Assembly (NCBI GenBank): GCA_024760905.1
Contig: CM045731.1
Coordinates: 54,201,001-54,265,000, forward strand
DNA from: Plotosus lineatus
Lineage: Eukaryota; Chordata; Actinopteri; Siluriformes; Plotosidae
DNA: 64,000 nucleotides
Direction of reading: 5' to 3'
Under the pieces are notes generated by a model. The model was not told where the DNA came from. It did no database searches and saw only the letters and a program-made list of their open reading frames with translations. The translations under genes were made by a program, and so were the position numbers. Positions 21,289 to 64,000 of the stretch are shown one piece after another (the stretch's first letter is position 1; every line of letters begins with the position of its first letter).

Positions 21289-23350
21289 TAATAGCGTGTT
21301 CTTTGACTTCTTTCCAGTTAATATTTTGATATTTTTTGAAGACTTCTCTTTGATTTTTCATTTTTGCAGCTTCTTCCATTTCTGTTACCTGTTTCTGTAC
21401 CCAGTTGTTCCAATCCATCTCAGCACTCTTCTGACTAGATCTCTATATTTAGCTTTAGCTTCATTGGATCCTGTTCTATCTCTTTCATGTTTGGCATGTC
21501 GTCTCTCTTCAATGACCTGTTCTGTTTCTATGCTTATCCATTTCTTGTGTTCTCTCTGTTTGTATCCTACTGTTTCCTTTGCTGCATTCACTACATTTGA
21601 CTTGAATCTTTCCCATTCTCTCTGCGTATCTGGTTCGGATGCTAGATCTGAGAGTGCATCGAACTGCTGTGAAATTTTGTTCTGGTATTCTTGTTTGTAT
21701 TGAGGGAGAATCAGATTACTGCTTTGGATCTTTGGCTCTTTTCGTGATTTCTTCTGAGCTGCCAGTTTCAATTGAACCTTGGTGATAACAAGCTCATGCT
21801 CACTACCAATATCTGCTCCCCTATATGCTCTCACATCTAGTAATGATTTTCTCCATTTGCCATTTATCATCACATGGTCAATCTGATTGTGAGTATTGCC
21901 ATCTGGTGATGTCCATGTGGTTTTGTGTATGGTCTTGTGGGCAAATAGTGTTCCTCCAATAACCATGTCATTCTCTGCACAGTATTCCACTAGTCTCATT
22001 CCGTTGTTGTTACGGACTCCAACTCCATGTTGACCCATTACCGATGACTACTGTTTGTTATCATCACCAGCTTTTGCATTGAAGTCTCCAATAATAAGTC
22101 TTACATCATGTGTTGGTAAGCTATCTGTCACTGCATTCAGGTCTTCATAAAATCTTTTACTTCTTCTTCGGCTTTTTCTGTTGGTGCATAAGCCACTATT
22201 ACACTGAGTTTCACCTGTCTTGCATATAACCTAGCTTTGAGTATTCTTTCGTTGATGTTCTCATATGACATTAGACTTACCCTTGTTCTTTGTGAAAGTA
22301 CTAGTCCTACTCCATGCTCATGGATGTTATCTTTTCCAGAATTGATCAATCTCCATCCTTCAACATTCTCCACGTCTGTACCTGTAACATGAGTTTCACA
22401 TATGCCACATAGATCTATGTTGTACCTTTCTGGTTCTTTCATGAGTTGTTCCTTGTTGCTTTTCTTATATAGTGACTGAAGGTTTGTTCTTGTGATAGAT
22501 TCCGTAGCTATATTTTACCCTGGGCGGGTAGCTGGCCCTCCGCATAGGGTTTTCTGTCTGGGTTGTTCCTTGCCATAGTCACTGACCTTCTCTGTACTTA
22601 TCTTTTAATATCCTTAAAGCAAACACTGCATCTGAGGTGCTCTTTCTCGGCAGGAAACCAAACTGTTGTTCACAGATGCTGACCTCTGCCCTTAGTCTAA
22701 CTTCCACTATTCTTTCCCATAACTTCATCGTATGACTTATCGACTTTATCCCTCTGTGGTTGCCACAACTCTGCATGTCTGCCTTGTTCTTAAAAATTGG
22801 CACCAGCACACTTCTCAATTTCTCCAGCATCTACTCACTCTCTAAGACCTTGTTGAATGTTCTTGTCAGAAAATCCACTGCTACCTCTCCGAGACATTGC
22901 CATACCTCCACAGCTATGTCATCAGGACCAACTGCTTTTCTACTCTTCATTCTTTTCAATGCCCTCCTCACTTCACCCTTACTAATCTTTGCTACTTCCT
23001 GGTCCTCAACGGTCACCTCTTCTACTCTTTTCTCTCATTTTCCTCATTCATCAGCTTTTCAAAGTACTCTTTTCATCTTCCCCGCACACTTCTGTCATCA
23101 GTCAATACATTTCCCTCGCTGTTGTTTATCACTCTAACCAAACCTGCCCATCACTTCATCATCACCTCTGTTGCCTGCACCAACATGTCCATTGAAGTCA
23201 GCACCAATGACCACTCTTTCGCCTCTGGGAGTACTCTGCATCACCTCATCTGACTCACTTCTGAATCTCTCCTCTTCTAGCTCACATCCTGCCTGTGAGG
23301 CAGACTAACAACATTGAGCCTTCAATTTCTAACTTGAGACTCATCACTGT

Positions 23351-26300
23351 AATGCAGCCATGAGGCTGGGGGGGCACTAACCAGTGTCTCTCCCCCTTAT
23401 GCCGGTCCCAAGCCCGGATAAATGCAGAGGGTTGCGACAGGAAGGGCATCCGGCGTAAAACTTCTGCCACATTTAAAAATGCAAATGATCAATACAGAAT
23501 TCATACCGGATCGGTCGAGGCCCGGGTTAACAACGACCGCCATCAGTGTTGTCAACCAACAGGGTGCTGATGGAAATTGGACTACTGTTGGTCGAAGACG
23601 TCGAAGAAGGAGAGGCGGGAGGCGTGTCCGTAGGCAGAGAAAGAAGAGGAAATGCGTGAGCCTAGGACTGAGAGTAGGGACTTTGAATGTTGGAACTATG
23701 CAAGGAAAAGATAGGGAGCTGGCTGACATGATGCAGAGGAGGAAGGTGGACATACTGTGTGTTCAGGAGACAAGGTGGAAAGGTAGAAAGGCTAGAAGCT
23801 TAGGAGCAGGGTTTAAACTGTTTTATAATGGTGTGGATGGGAAGAGAAATGGAGTAGGAGTCATCTTGAAGGAGGGGTTTGTCAGGAATGTTCTAGAAGT
23901 GAAAAGAGTGTCAGACAGAGTGATGAGTCTCAAGTTAGAAATTGAAGGCGTGATGGTCAATGTTGTTAGTGCTTATGCCCCACAGGCAGGATGTAAGCTA
24001 GAAGAGAAGGAGAGATTCTGGAGTGAGTTAGATGAAGTGATGCAGAGTACCCCAGAGGTGAAAGAGTGGTCATTGGAGCAGACTTCAATGGACATGTTGG
24101 TGCAGGCAACAGAGGGGACGAGGAAGTGATGGGCAGGTTTGGTATCCAGGACAGGAACACAGAAGGACAGATGTTGATCGATTTTGCAAAAAGGATGGAA
24201 ATGGCTGTGGTGAATACTTTCTTCAAGAAGAAACAGAAGCATAAGGTGACTTATGAAAGCGGAGGTAAGAGCACACAGGTAGACTACATCTTGTGAAGGC
24301 GATGTAATTTGAAGGAAGTCAGTGACTGCAAAGTAGTAGTGGGTGAGAGTGTTGCCAAACAGCATAGGATGGTGGTGTGCAGGATGACACTGATGGTGAG
24401 AAAGGTGAAAAAGGCAAAGGCAGAGCAGAAGACAAAGTGGTGGAAGCTGAAAAAGGAAGAGTGTCGTGTTGTCTTCAAGGAGGAGTTGAAACAGGCTTTG
24501 GGTAGTCAGGAAGTGCTTCCAGAGGACTGGACAACCACAGCCAATGTGATCAGGGAGACCGGTAGGAGAGTACTTGGTGTGTCCTCTGGAAGGAAAGTAG
24601 ATAAGGAAACTTGGTGGTGGAATGAGGAAGTGCAGGAGTGTGTACAAAAGAAGAGGTTAGCCAAGAAGAAGTGAGACATTGAGAGGACCGAAGAGAGTAA
24701 ACAGGAGTACAGGGAGACACAGCGTAAGGCGAAGGTAGCAGTGTCAGAGGCCAAACAGAGGGCGTATGATGACTTGTATGATAGGTTGAACAGTAAGGAG
24801 GGAGAAAATGATCTATACAGGTTAGCACAGCAGAGAAATAGAGATGGGAAAGACGTGCAGCAAGTTAGAGTGATAAAGGACAGAGAGGGAAATGTATTGA
24901 CTGATGACAGAAGTATGCTGGGAAGATGGAAAGAGTACTTTGAAGAGCTGATGAATGAGGAAAATGAGAGAAAAAAGAGTAGAAGGGGTGACCGTTGAGG
25001 AGCAGGAAGTAGCAAAGATTAGTAAGGGAGAAGTGAGGAGGGCATTGAAGAGGATGAAGAGTGGAAAGGCAGTTGGCCCTGATGACATACCAGTTGAGGT
25101 ATGGAAGTGTCTAGGGGAGGTAGCAGTAGATTTTCTGACAAGAATATTCAACAAGGTCTTAGAAAGTGAGCAGATGCCAGAGGAATGGAGGAGAAGTGTG
25201 CTTGTGCCCATTTTTAAGAACAAGGGAGATGTACAAAGCTGTGGCAACTACAGAGGGATAAAGTTGATGAGCCATACAATGAAGCTATGGGAAAGAATAG
25301 TGAGAGCAAGACTAAGGGCAGAGGTCAGCATTTGTGAACAACAGTTTGGTTTCATGCCAAGAAAGAGCACCACAGATGCAGTGTTTGCTTTGAGGATGTT
25401 AATAGAGAAGTACAGAGAAGGTCAGAAGGAGCTGCATTGTGCCTTTGTGGATCTGGAGAAAGCATATGACAGGGTGCCGAGAGAAGAACTGTGGTATTGT
25501 ATGAGGAAGTCTGGAGTGACAGAGAAGTATGTTAGAGTGGTGCAGGACATGTATGAGAGATGTAAGACAGTGGTGAGGTGTGCTGTCGGTGTGACAGAAG
25601 AGTTCAAGGTGGAGGTGGGACTGCTCTCAGCCCCTTCTTGTTTGCTATGGTGATGGACAGGCTAACAGATGAGGTTCGACAAGAATCTCCATGGACTATG
25701 ATGTTTGCAGATGACATAGTGATCTGTAGTGAGAGCAGAGACCAAGTGGAGGAAAATCTAGAGAGGTGGAGGTATGCCCTGGAAAGGAGGGGATTGAAGG
25801 TTAGTCTTAGTAAGACAGAATACATGTGTGTGAACGACAAGGACCCAAGAGGAACTTTGAGGTTACAGGGGGCAGGGATAAAGAGATTTTAAGTACTTAG
25901 GCTCAACAATCCAGAGCAATGGAGAGTGTGGAAAAGAGGTGAAGAAGCGCGTGCAGGCAGGTTGGAATGGATGGAGAAAAGTGTCCGGTGTGATGTGTGA
26001 TAGGAGAGTATCGGCAAGAATGAAGGGAAAAGTGTACAAGACGGTGATGAGGCCAGCAATGTTGTATGGTTTAGAGACAGTGGCCCTGGGGAAAAGACAG
26101 GAGTCAGAGTTGGAGGTAGCAGAGATGAAAATGTTGAGGTTCTCTTTGGGAGTAACGAGGATGGATAGGATCAGAAATGAGTACATCAGAGGGACAGCAC
26201 ATGTTAGATGTTTTGGAGACAAAGTCAGAGAGGCTAGATTGAGATGGTTTGGACATGTACAGAGGAGGGATAGTGAGTATATTGGTCGTAGGATGCTGAG

Positions 26301-26488
26301 GTTGGAACTACCAGGCAAAAGGCCCAGAGGAAGACCAAAGAGAAGATTTATGGATGCGGTGAAGGCGGACATGAAGGTCGTTGGAGTAAGAGTAGAAGAT
26401 ACAGAGGATAGGGAGAGATGGAGGCAGATCATTTGCTGTGGCGACCCCTGAAGGGAACAGCCGAAAGGAAAAGAAGAAGAAGAAGAAG
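23351..26488 (+). mobile_element. RTE-type LINE, plus-strand full-length copy inserted in the minus-strand RTE
   Basis: Perfect 15-bp duplication GAGACTCATCACTGT (23336-23350 and 26489-26503). 5' leader with GACAGGAAGGGCATCCGGCG, arginine-rich start, endonuclease (VGTLNVGTMQGKDRELADMM, VQETRWKG), a basic linker, then reverse transcriptase (GYMPRKST-type block, [15 protein letters not shown], catalytic MMFADDIVICSES), and a C-terminal WFGHVQRRDSEYIG block; (AAG)n tail. Broken by TGA at about 24294 and 24673, frameshifts near 24050 and 24975, a small deletion at 25617 that removes the usual HQGSALSPF, and one near 25888. Confidence 0.93.
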
Positions 26489-27299
26489 GAGACTCATCAC
26501 TGTCTGACACTTTTAACTTTTAGAACATTTCTGACCAACCCCTCCTTCAAAATGACTGCTATTTTCTATTTCTTTTCTCATCCACACCATGATAAAACAG
26601 TTTAAACCCTGCTCCTAAGCTTCTAGCCTTGCTACCTTTCCACCTGGTCTCCTGAACACACAGTATGTCCACCTTCCTCCTCTGCATCATGTCAGCAGCT
26701 CTCTACCTTTTCTTCTCATAGTTCCAACATTCAAAGTTCCTACTCTCAGTCCTAGACTCATGCTTTTCCTCTTCTCTCTCCGCCTACGGACATGCCTTCT
26801 GCCTCACCTTCGACGTCTTCAACCAACGGTAGTCCTATTTCCACCAGCACCTTGTTGGTTTACAGCACTGATGGTGGCCGTTGTTAACCTGGGCCTCGAC
26901 CGATCCGGTATGTAGGTAATATTTGTGATTTGCATCTCAGATCTGGCTCAGGTTTTATGTCGGATGCCCTTCCTGACACAACCCTCTTCATTTCTCCGGG
27001 CTTGGCACCGGCATGATAGAGAACACTGGCTTGTGCCCCCCCTCACGGCTGCATTTTTTAGTTCCTCCGTCAAGCTGATGTTTTTGTTGGTTGCTTTTCC
27101 TGTTAGCAGCATTAGGTAATAAGTTATGAGCAGATTTGAATATATTATTTTAAAGGGCGCATGGATGGCTAACTATTCAAGACAATCTGGGTCAAATTTC
27201 AAATCCAGGACATTTTTTTAAAGATCCTTGAATAGTGCAAAAAAAAAAATTATGATTTTTTGGAAGTGTAATATTACAGCAGGCCGGACAGGGAGCACT

Positions 27300-27570
27300 T
27301 GTACATTTACTCTTTTTCCAAACCGCTTAATTGGAATGTGGGGAAGCTGTGACCTATCTTCGCCAACTTATCATTCCATTGCATGGCCAGTGCACACCTG
27401 AGGGAAATTTAGAAAAGCCAATTAGCTACTTTTTGGAGGAAACTGTAGAACCCAGAAGAAATTCACACAAGCACAGGTGGCGCATGCAAACTCCTCACAG
27501 AAGCAATTTCACGGATTCTGGGACTTGCGCTCAGGTCCTTATGCTGTGATGAGTGAGGATGTGCTGACCA
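27300..27570 (-). repeat. GGGCGGCACGG-type SINE, minus strand
   Basis: Reversed copy: CTCCAAAAAGTAGCTAATTGGC, CCACCTGTGCTTGTGTGAA, ending in GGCAGTACAGTGG near 27575. Confidence 0.5.
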
Positions 27571-27696
27571 CTGTACTGCCATGTGACATGTTTGTATTTC
27601 ACTTGGCAAAAAAAAAAAATCTGCAGCTTTTTGCACAAGGTTGTGAGTAAACAAAAACAAACCCATGCAGAAAATAAAAGCATGACTTCTGCAGAG

Positions 27697-27990
27697 AGGA
27701 GTGGGGTTGGTGGCATAGTTTTTGGGTGCTGCACTCATGATTGGAAGGTTGTGTGTTCAAATCCCAGTTAGATCTCCAATGTGCTAAGACCCCAGGGCAA
27801 GGTATTAACCACAAGTGTGCCGCTGTTCAACCAGCAGTATGGGTACCAGTAAAATATACTGGGAACATAACCTGCAATGAACTAGTGTCCCATCCAGGAG
27901 GAGTTGTACTCCTGGTTGCTTCATGCTTTTTGAAACTGGGGATAAGCACTGGCCTGATGAGCTACTATGGCTCGGGTGTAAAAAGCCCAA
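27697..27990 (+). repeat. tRNA-derived SINE (GGTGGTGTAGTGG type), second copy
   Basis: Colinear with 7055-7375: GTTCAAATCCCAGTTAGATC, GTGCTAAGACCCCAGGGCAA, CCCATCCAGGAGGAGTTG, CTCGGGTGTAAAAAGCCC. Confidence 0.8.
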
Positions 27991-28059
27991 CTGACTTTAC
28001 CTTTTTTCCTGCAGAGAGGGGGATTCCGGACTAGAAGTTCATTTTTCAGGATTTTTCAG

Positions 28060-28370
28060 CATTGCTTGTGGGTGGTATATTTGCCTCAAATAAGAAGTTC
28101 CTTTGTTCGAGGTCTGATCTTGTCATGCTTACATGGGTTTCCTCACTGAGCTCCAGTTTCCCCTTATAGTCCAAAAACATGGGACATTGTTTCCAAATTG
28201 CCAAGTAAGTAAGTAAGTGTGTGTGTGTGTGTGTGTTGCCATAGCCAGGGTGGTCTGGTGAACTGTTCAGGATGTACCCTGCCTTCAGCCAGTGTTGGTT
28301 GTAACAGGTTTCAGACTCCCCATGACCTTAACAGTAGGATTAATTGGTTTGGGAATGAATGAATGAATGG
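28060..28370 (+). repeat. GGGCGGCACGG-type SINE, diverged
   Basis: Head weak; body CATGGGTTTCCTCACTGAGC, GTTTCCCCTTATAGTCC, GATGTACCCTGCCTTCAGCC and a (GAAT)n tail at 28353. Lies just upstream of the FBXL5 promoter. Confidence 0.55.
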
Positions 28371-28503
28371 AATGAGGATCATAGTTTAAGATCTTTTTAT
28401 AAGTCATATTCTATATATGATTAGTGATTCTTTTTTACAAAACAAAAGAATGTCTCATGCGTCTTGAAGCATGCGATTGGTGGGTTGTTGACCACATGAC
28501 GCA

Positions 28504-28511
28504 GTGACGTC
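28504..28511 (+). promoter_or_regulatory. CRE-like TGACGTCT upstream of FBXL5
   Basis: A near-match to the cAMP-response element about 90 bp before the FBXL5 ATG, in a CpG-containing stretch (28490-28640) that probably holds the promoter and 5' UTR. No iron-responsive element hairpin was recognised. Confidence 0.3.
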
Positions 28512-28596
28512 TCTCCGGTCTGTGTTTGCCTTGCCCTTGTGTACGACAGAGACAGACGGAGAGAGGTGTGTGTATGTGTGTGCATGGAGAGGCGTG

Positions 28597-60748
<32,152 letters not shown>

Positions 60749-62195
60749 TCACCTTTTTCCTGATCGTCTTTGTTCTTTTTCTCTTCTCTCTCCCTCTCTC
60801 TCTTTCTCCCCCTCTCCCTTTCCAGTTCGTTCTCTTATCACCTCACGTTTCCTCTTTCCTCACTCCTTAGACCCTTCCGTGTGTCTCCTGTCCTGTTGGA
60901 CCTCCTGTTGCGTTTGCACTTTAGATATCGGCGGCTCCGGCTGTACGCTCAACTCAAAAACCGTAACATGGAAAGAATTACATTTCTGTAAGCCTATGCT
61001 GAGCAACTAGGCAGTTTATTAAAAAAAGTGTATTTGTAGACGGGTGGATGTGTAAGAAAATGTTGCTTTAGTAACAGAAGCCTTGTGAGCTTTTGTTTTG
61101 TAGTAATTAACGCCGGCTGTAGGATTTAACATACTGCACACTTCTTAATCGACACCTACTGTACAGTCCTATCCTGTAAATATGCACTTCGCTTCTTTTC
61201 ATGTTCGCTAATGTAAGCTCAGCATATGGAAAACGATTTCAGTCCCCTACACGGGTTAATGAGAGTTCAACTAAAGACAAGTTCTTCCCAAGTGTAAATC
61301 CTCAGTCTGAAATGATCCTCGCTGCTGTTTGTGCAGATCGAAACTGAACCGAATCGTCTTAGTCAACATCTAATTAACAATCATTCCACAAGCTCCAGCG
61401 GGATATGCAACGATAGCCTATTGGGTATATGAAAAAGTGGAGTCGCTCTTTTAATCCAAGCCCACTGGATAGTGGAGAAAACGTGCACAATTTTTTATAT
61501 TTATTTACATTGTAAAAATAAATAAATAAATAAAATACTGTTAGCCTAACATGGAGTTACACTCAGTTTTAACGGTATTGCCTGCTCCTCACCAGGTTTC
61601 CTGCAGAAGTGTTGCTGAGGATTAGAGGCATCTTTCTAGTGGCAGTCTGATGATGTCACATTTTGGGAGGGTGGGATAGGGTCAGGGTATTCTCTCGTCA
61701 CGGATTATGAGCTGATATCCTTATAGTAAGTTAGCCAATTAGAACAGACAATCTGATGTCCAGTGGGTTTGGATATATGAATATTTAATCAGTTTTCAGA
61801 AGCATGTACTAGGTTCAGAAAGACCAGTGATTGGGGAGGAGGGTCTCTAGAGAGACCTGGTCCAATTGTTATTCATTATAAATAACTTGTTTTAAACTAC
61901 ACAAGGGTTGTTTCTCATTCCATTCATCTGTTAATCTCCAGAATGCATTACTTTGTGTCGGAGTATTGCAGCGCGCAGTTTTTCCCCATCCTCTCGGTTT
62001 GTGCTGTGTTCTCACCCAGGATGGAGAACACACCAGCGTTGTATAGAAACTGATTTAAATGCCACTGCATACAACCTCACCGCCGTTACAACAGCTCCAT
62101 TTATGCGGTAGTGCTGAACCCATCAGGAACTTGTGTGCTTGTCAGAGTTTCTTTCAGCTCGATTTATTGTTCACTTTGTCGCATTTGCTTGTTGA

Positions 62196-62201
62196 AATAA
62201 A
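62196..62201 (+). terminator. Candidate FBXL5 polyadenylation signal
   Basis: AATAAA 1.45 kb after the FBXL5 stop. Alternatives are the AAATAAATAAATAAA run near 61518 and AATAAA near 62283. The choice cannot be made from sequence alone. Between 60749 and 62468 nothing else is recognisable; this is probably 3' UTR and spacer. Confidence 0.35.
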
Positions 62202-62468
62202 ACATATAAATGAAACCTTAAATGGCGTAACGATTCTTCTGTGGAAGAAATCCAGCTTCAGGTTAAAAATTACAGATGAAGAAAATAAAGGGACAATAAA
62301 AGGTGTATCATTCTAACATGAACCTGGTGTTGTGTTGACAGGAAGGTTCCCCTGGTTCTACTATGAGAGGCCGTGTGTGTGTGGTTAGATTAGATTCAAC
62401 TTCATCATTACACATGTATAAATACAGAAAGGTTCATCAGGAGAGAAGAAAGTGCAATATACAGTATA

Positions 62469-63195
62469 CAGTCAGCCCCCTACTTACGAAATTAATCCGT
62501 TCCAGCACCTGTTTTGTAAGTAGAGGCACATTTTACATGTAAAACGCCTGATTCATTCCAAGGCTCCCAAGACTACCCCATAAACCCTTTAAATATGATA
62601 AGTACATCAATTTTGTATGAAATATGTGTTAAAAGTAAAAGAAAATTATTTATTAAACCATTTAAACATTTTATTAACATATTAAACCATTTTATTAACA
62701 TTTATTGATTAAACCATTATTAAACATTTTTTTATTAACGCACATACACACACACACACGCACAACAACTGTCTTTCTCTCTCTGTCACACACATAATCA
62801 CACAATACACATGCGCTCCACTGAATGCGGGCCCCACCCACACGCAGGACGCTGGAGCATTTTAAGACGGGGAATTCAAAGCGCATTCCCTGCTTGACAG
62901 ATCAGAGGTCCAAACTCAACTTTAACTTGTATCCTTGAGGGATTGGAGGTTCGGATGAGCCGCGTTTTGCTCACATTTGGTGGCACATGCCACATTGATG
63001 AAACATTTACTGAATTAAACAACCTAAAAAACGAAAAATAAATAAGGTGCAGTGTGCTCTCTCGAAAGAGAGTAAAGAACGCCTCCTTTCATCTCTGACT
63101 GACTGTATGCAGTCTCTCTCTATCTCTCTCTCTCTCTCGCACACACACACACACACACACACTGTATCTCGCACTCACACACTGTCTCTCTATTG

Positions 63196-63228
<33 letters not shown>

Positions 63229-63843
63229 TTGCACACACACAAAACTCTCTCTGTCGTGATTTTGCCGAATGCGGGCTCTGCCCACACGCTGCCCAGAGCT
63301 GGCAGAGAAATTGTATTTAAATGTTTAAATGGATGGGATGTTGTATTTAAAGTGGAATTACAGTACCTGTTTGAAATAGCAGAGGTCCTGATTCAATATT
63401 AACTTGCTTCCTTGCGAGATCCGAGGTCTTGTCCCATGGAGCACTCTGTTTCATGCTCTTTCTGCTTCAATATTGTGTCGAAATAATCGCCTCCGTCACT
63501 GTATTTCCGCTTTTAATTATATTCCGGGTCCATGATGGATAACGAAATATAACACTGCAAGGATCTCTCAAAAGAACTCACGAGCCAACATTCCTGTTCA
63601 ATTCTCCTCTCTCACACCTGTGATAAACAGCAAGCATGGGTACAGGAAGTGTGGGTACAGTTCGGCTGCCTCCTGGCCAATGGGAGGCCAATGGGGCGGG
63701 ATGTTTGGAGACAGCCAATGAGAGAGCAACTCGCGCATGGTTTGAATTTTGAATGGCGCGTTTGGCACTTTTCGTAAAAAGAGGACGAAAATTTAGGAAA
63801 ATGTTTTTGTACCCAGAGGGTTTTGTAAGTTGGGGGCTGACTG
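62469..63843. mobile_element. TA-flanked inverted-repeat element, CAGTCGGCCCCCAACTTACG family, copy c
   Basis: Ends CAGTCAGCCCCCTACTTACG and GTAAGTTGGGGGCTGACTG with TA on both sides. 1375 bp; the inside includes the TTATTAACATATTAAACC stretch into which the RTE of copy a inserted, and a (CT)n(CA)n tract at 63112-63258. Confidence 0.9.
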
Positions 63844-63931
63844 TATACAGTTAGAAGCAGTTATGTACAGATAAGGTGGTGCATGAGCTGAGAATAATCA
63901 TGTAGAGATTATGTACAAATAAGTTGTGGGC

Positions 63932-64000
63932 AGGTCAGGACTGGTGGCCTGGTGATAAGGTGCTGGACTGCCGATCCCAAGGTTGGGGGTTCAAGCCCCA
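63932..64000 (+). repeat. tRNA-like SINE head, cut by the window end
   Basis: GGTGGCCTGGTGATAAGGTG, then a B box GGTTCAAGCCC. Resembles the RTE-tailed SINE head at 45264; the body is outside the window. Confidence 0.65.

Larger units (their letters stand above)
16155..22581 (-). mobile_element. Second LINE, minus strand, inserted in the RTE LINE and split by Rex3
   Basis: Bounded by a perfect 14-bp duplication CTGACCTTCTCTGT (16141-16154 and 22582-22595). Own sequence is 21301-22581 (endonuclease: LCGICETHVTGTDVENVEGW, YAPTEK, GDFNAKAGDDN) and 16155-17920 (reverse transcriptase). The 383-codon open part 17373-16222 has VRQGC and the catalytic FADD (LDFADDIALID), then a C-terminal WFGHV and RMRWKDTV block. 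Clade uncertain: endonuclease-bearing non-LTR element, not Rex3 and not the local RTE. Stops and a frameshift in the endonuclease and before the reverse transcriptase make it dead. Confidence 0.85.
14789..27052 (-). mobile_element. Outermost RTE-type LINE of a nested cluster (minus strand, in three pieces)
   Basis: One minus-strand element whose 5' end is near 27052 and 3' end near 14789. Its own sequence survives as 26489-27052 (5' leader and start of the endonuclease), 22582-23350 (endonuclease piece, an internal deletion, then start of reverse transcriptase) and 14789-16154 (reverse transcriptase and 3' end). Insertions fill the gaps. The flanks share ATTTTTTAG (14780-14788 and 27053-27061), a possible but low-complexity duplication. 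The protein pieces are of the endonuclease/reverse transcriptase type often labelled craniofacial development protein 2-like in fish genomes. All frames are broken. Confidence 0.82.

Noticed and set aside
23966..26510. Long antisense open frames opposite the RTE copies (for example 24647-23973 and 26510-25863 on the minus strand, and the same at 34957-34259, 50509-49781)
   Set aside because: They recur as mirror frames in every RTE copy, are Ser/Leu/His-rich and match no known domain; shadows of the sense frame.
62059..62316. 85-codon open frame downstream of FBXL5
   Set aside because: No similarity recognised; probably within the 3' UTR.

Overview
The window is vertebrate nuclear DNA, most likely from a teleost fish. 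The evidence is two multi-exon genes with GT-AG introns, a near full-length Rex3 LINE, other fish-type LINEs, several tRNA-derived SINE families, a Tc1-like transposon, many TA-flanked inverted-repeat elements, and long GT/AT/CT microsatellites. An otophysan fish such as a catfish is plausible from the SINE at 1480-1670, but the sequence does not fix the species.

Two protein-coding genes lie head to tail on the + strand and both can be rebuilt exon by exon. SYAP1 (synapse-associated protein 1, BSD domain) has nine coding exons from 4413 to 13609 and gives 355 residues. FBXL5, the iron-sensing F-box protein that directs IRP2 to degradation, has eleven coding exons from 28597 to 60748 and gives 688 residues. 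In FBXL5 all seven di-iron ligands of the hemerythrin domain and all four C-terminal cysteines that hold the 2Fe-2S cluster are present. Both reading frames close without a stop, so both genes look functional. No further host gene was recognised.

The rest is mostly transposon. Upstream of SYAP1 (1-4400) and in its introns are SINEs, hAT-type and TA-flanked elements nested in one another, a truncated Rex3 copy, and a CT-rich tandem tract. The intergenic stretch 14.8-27.06 kb is a nest of LINEs: a minus-strand RTE-type LINE is split by a SINE, by a second LINE that itself carries a near full-length Rex3, and by a plus-strand RTE copy. Each nesting step is marked by a target-site duplication.

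FBXL5 intron 1 (9.3 kb) holds a Tigger-like remnant, two inverted-repeat elements, an RTE copy with a fold-back arm, and a THAP-like fragment. FBXL5 intron 2 (16.5 kb) holds a jockey/CR1-group LINE fragment, four SINEs, a broken Tc1-like transposon, the best preserved RTE copy inside an inverted-repeat element, and a palindromic GT/AT/AC microsatellite. The last 1.5 kb is another inverted-repeat element and the head of a SINE cut by the window edge.

No clearly new biological system is visible. The most interesting items are a tRNA-headed SINE whose body carries both the 5' leader and the 3' tail of the local RTE LINE, the datable LINE nest, and a 0.3-kb fold-back arm on one RTE copy.
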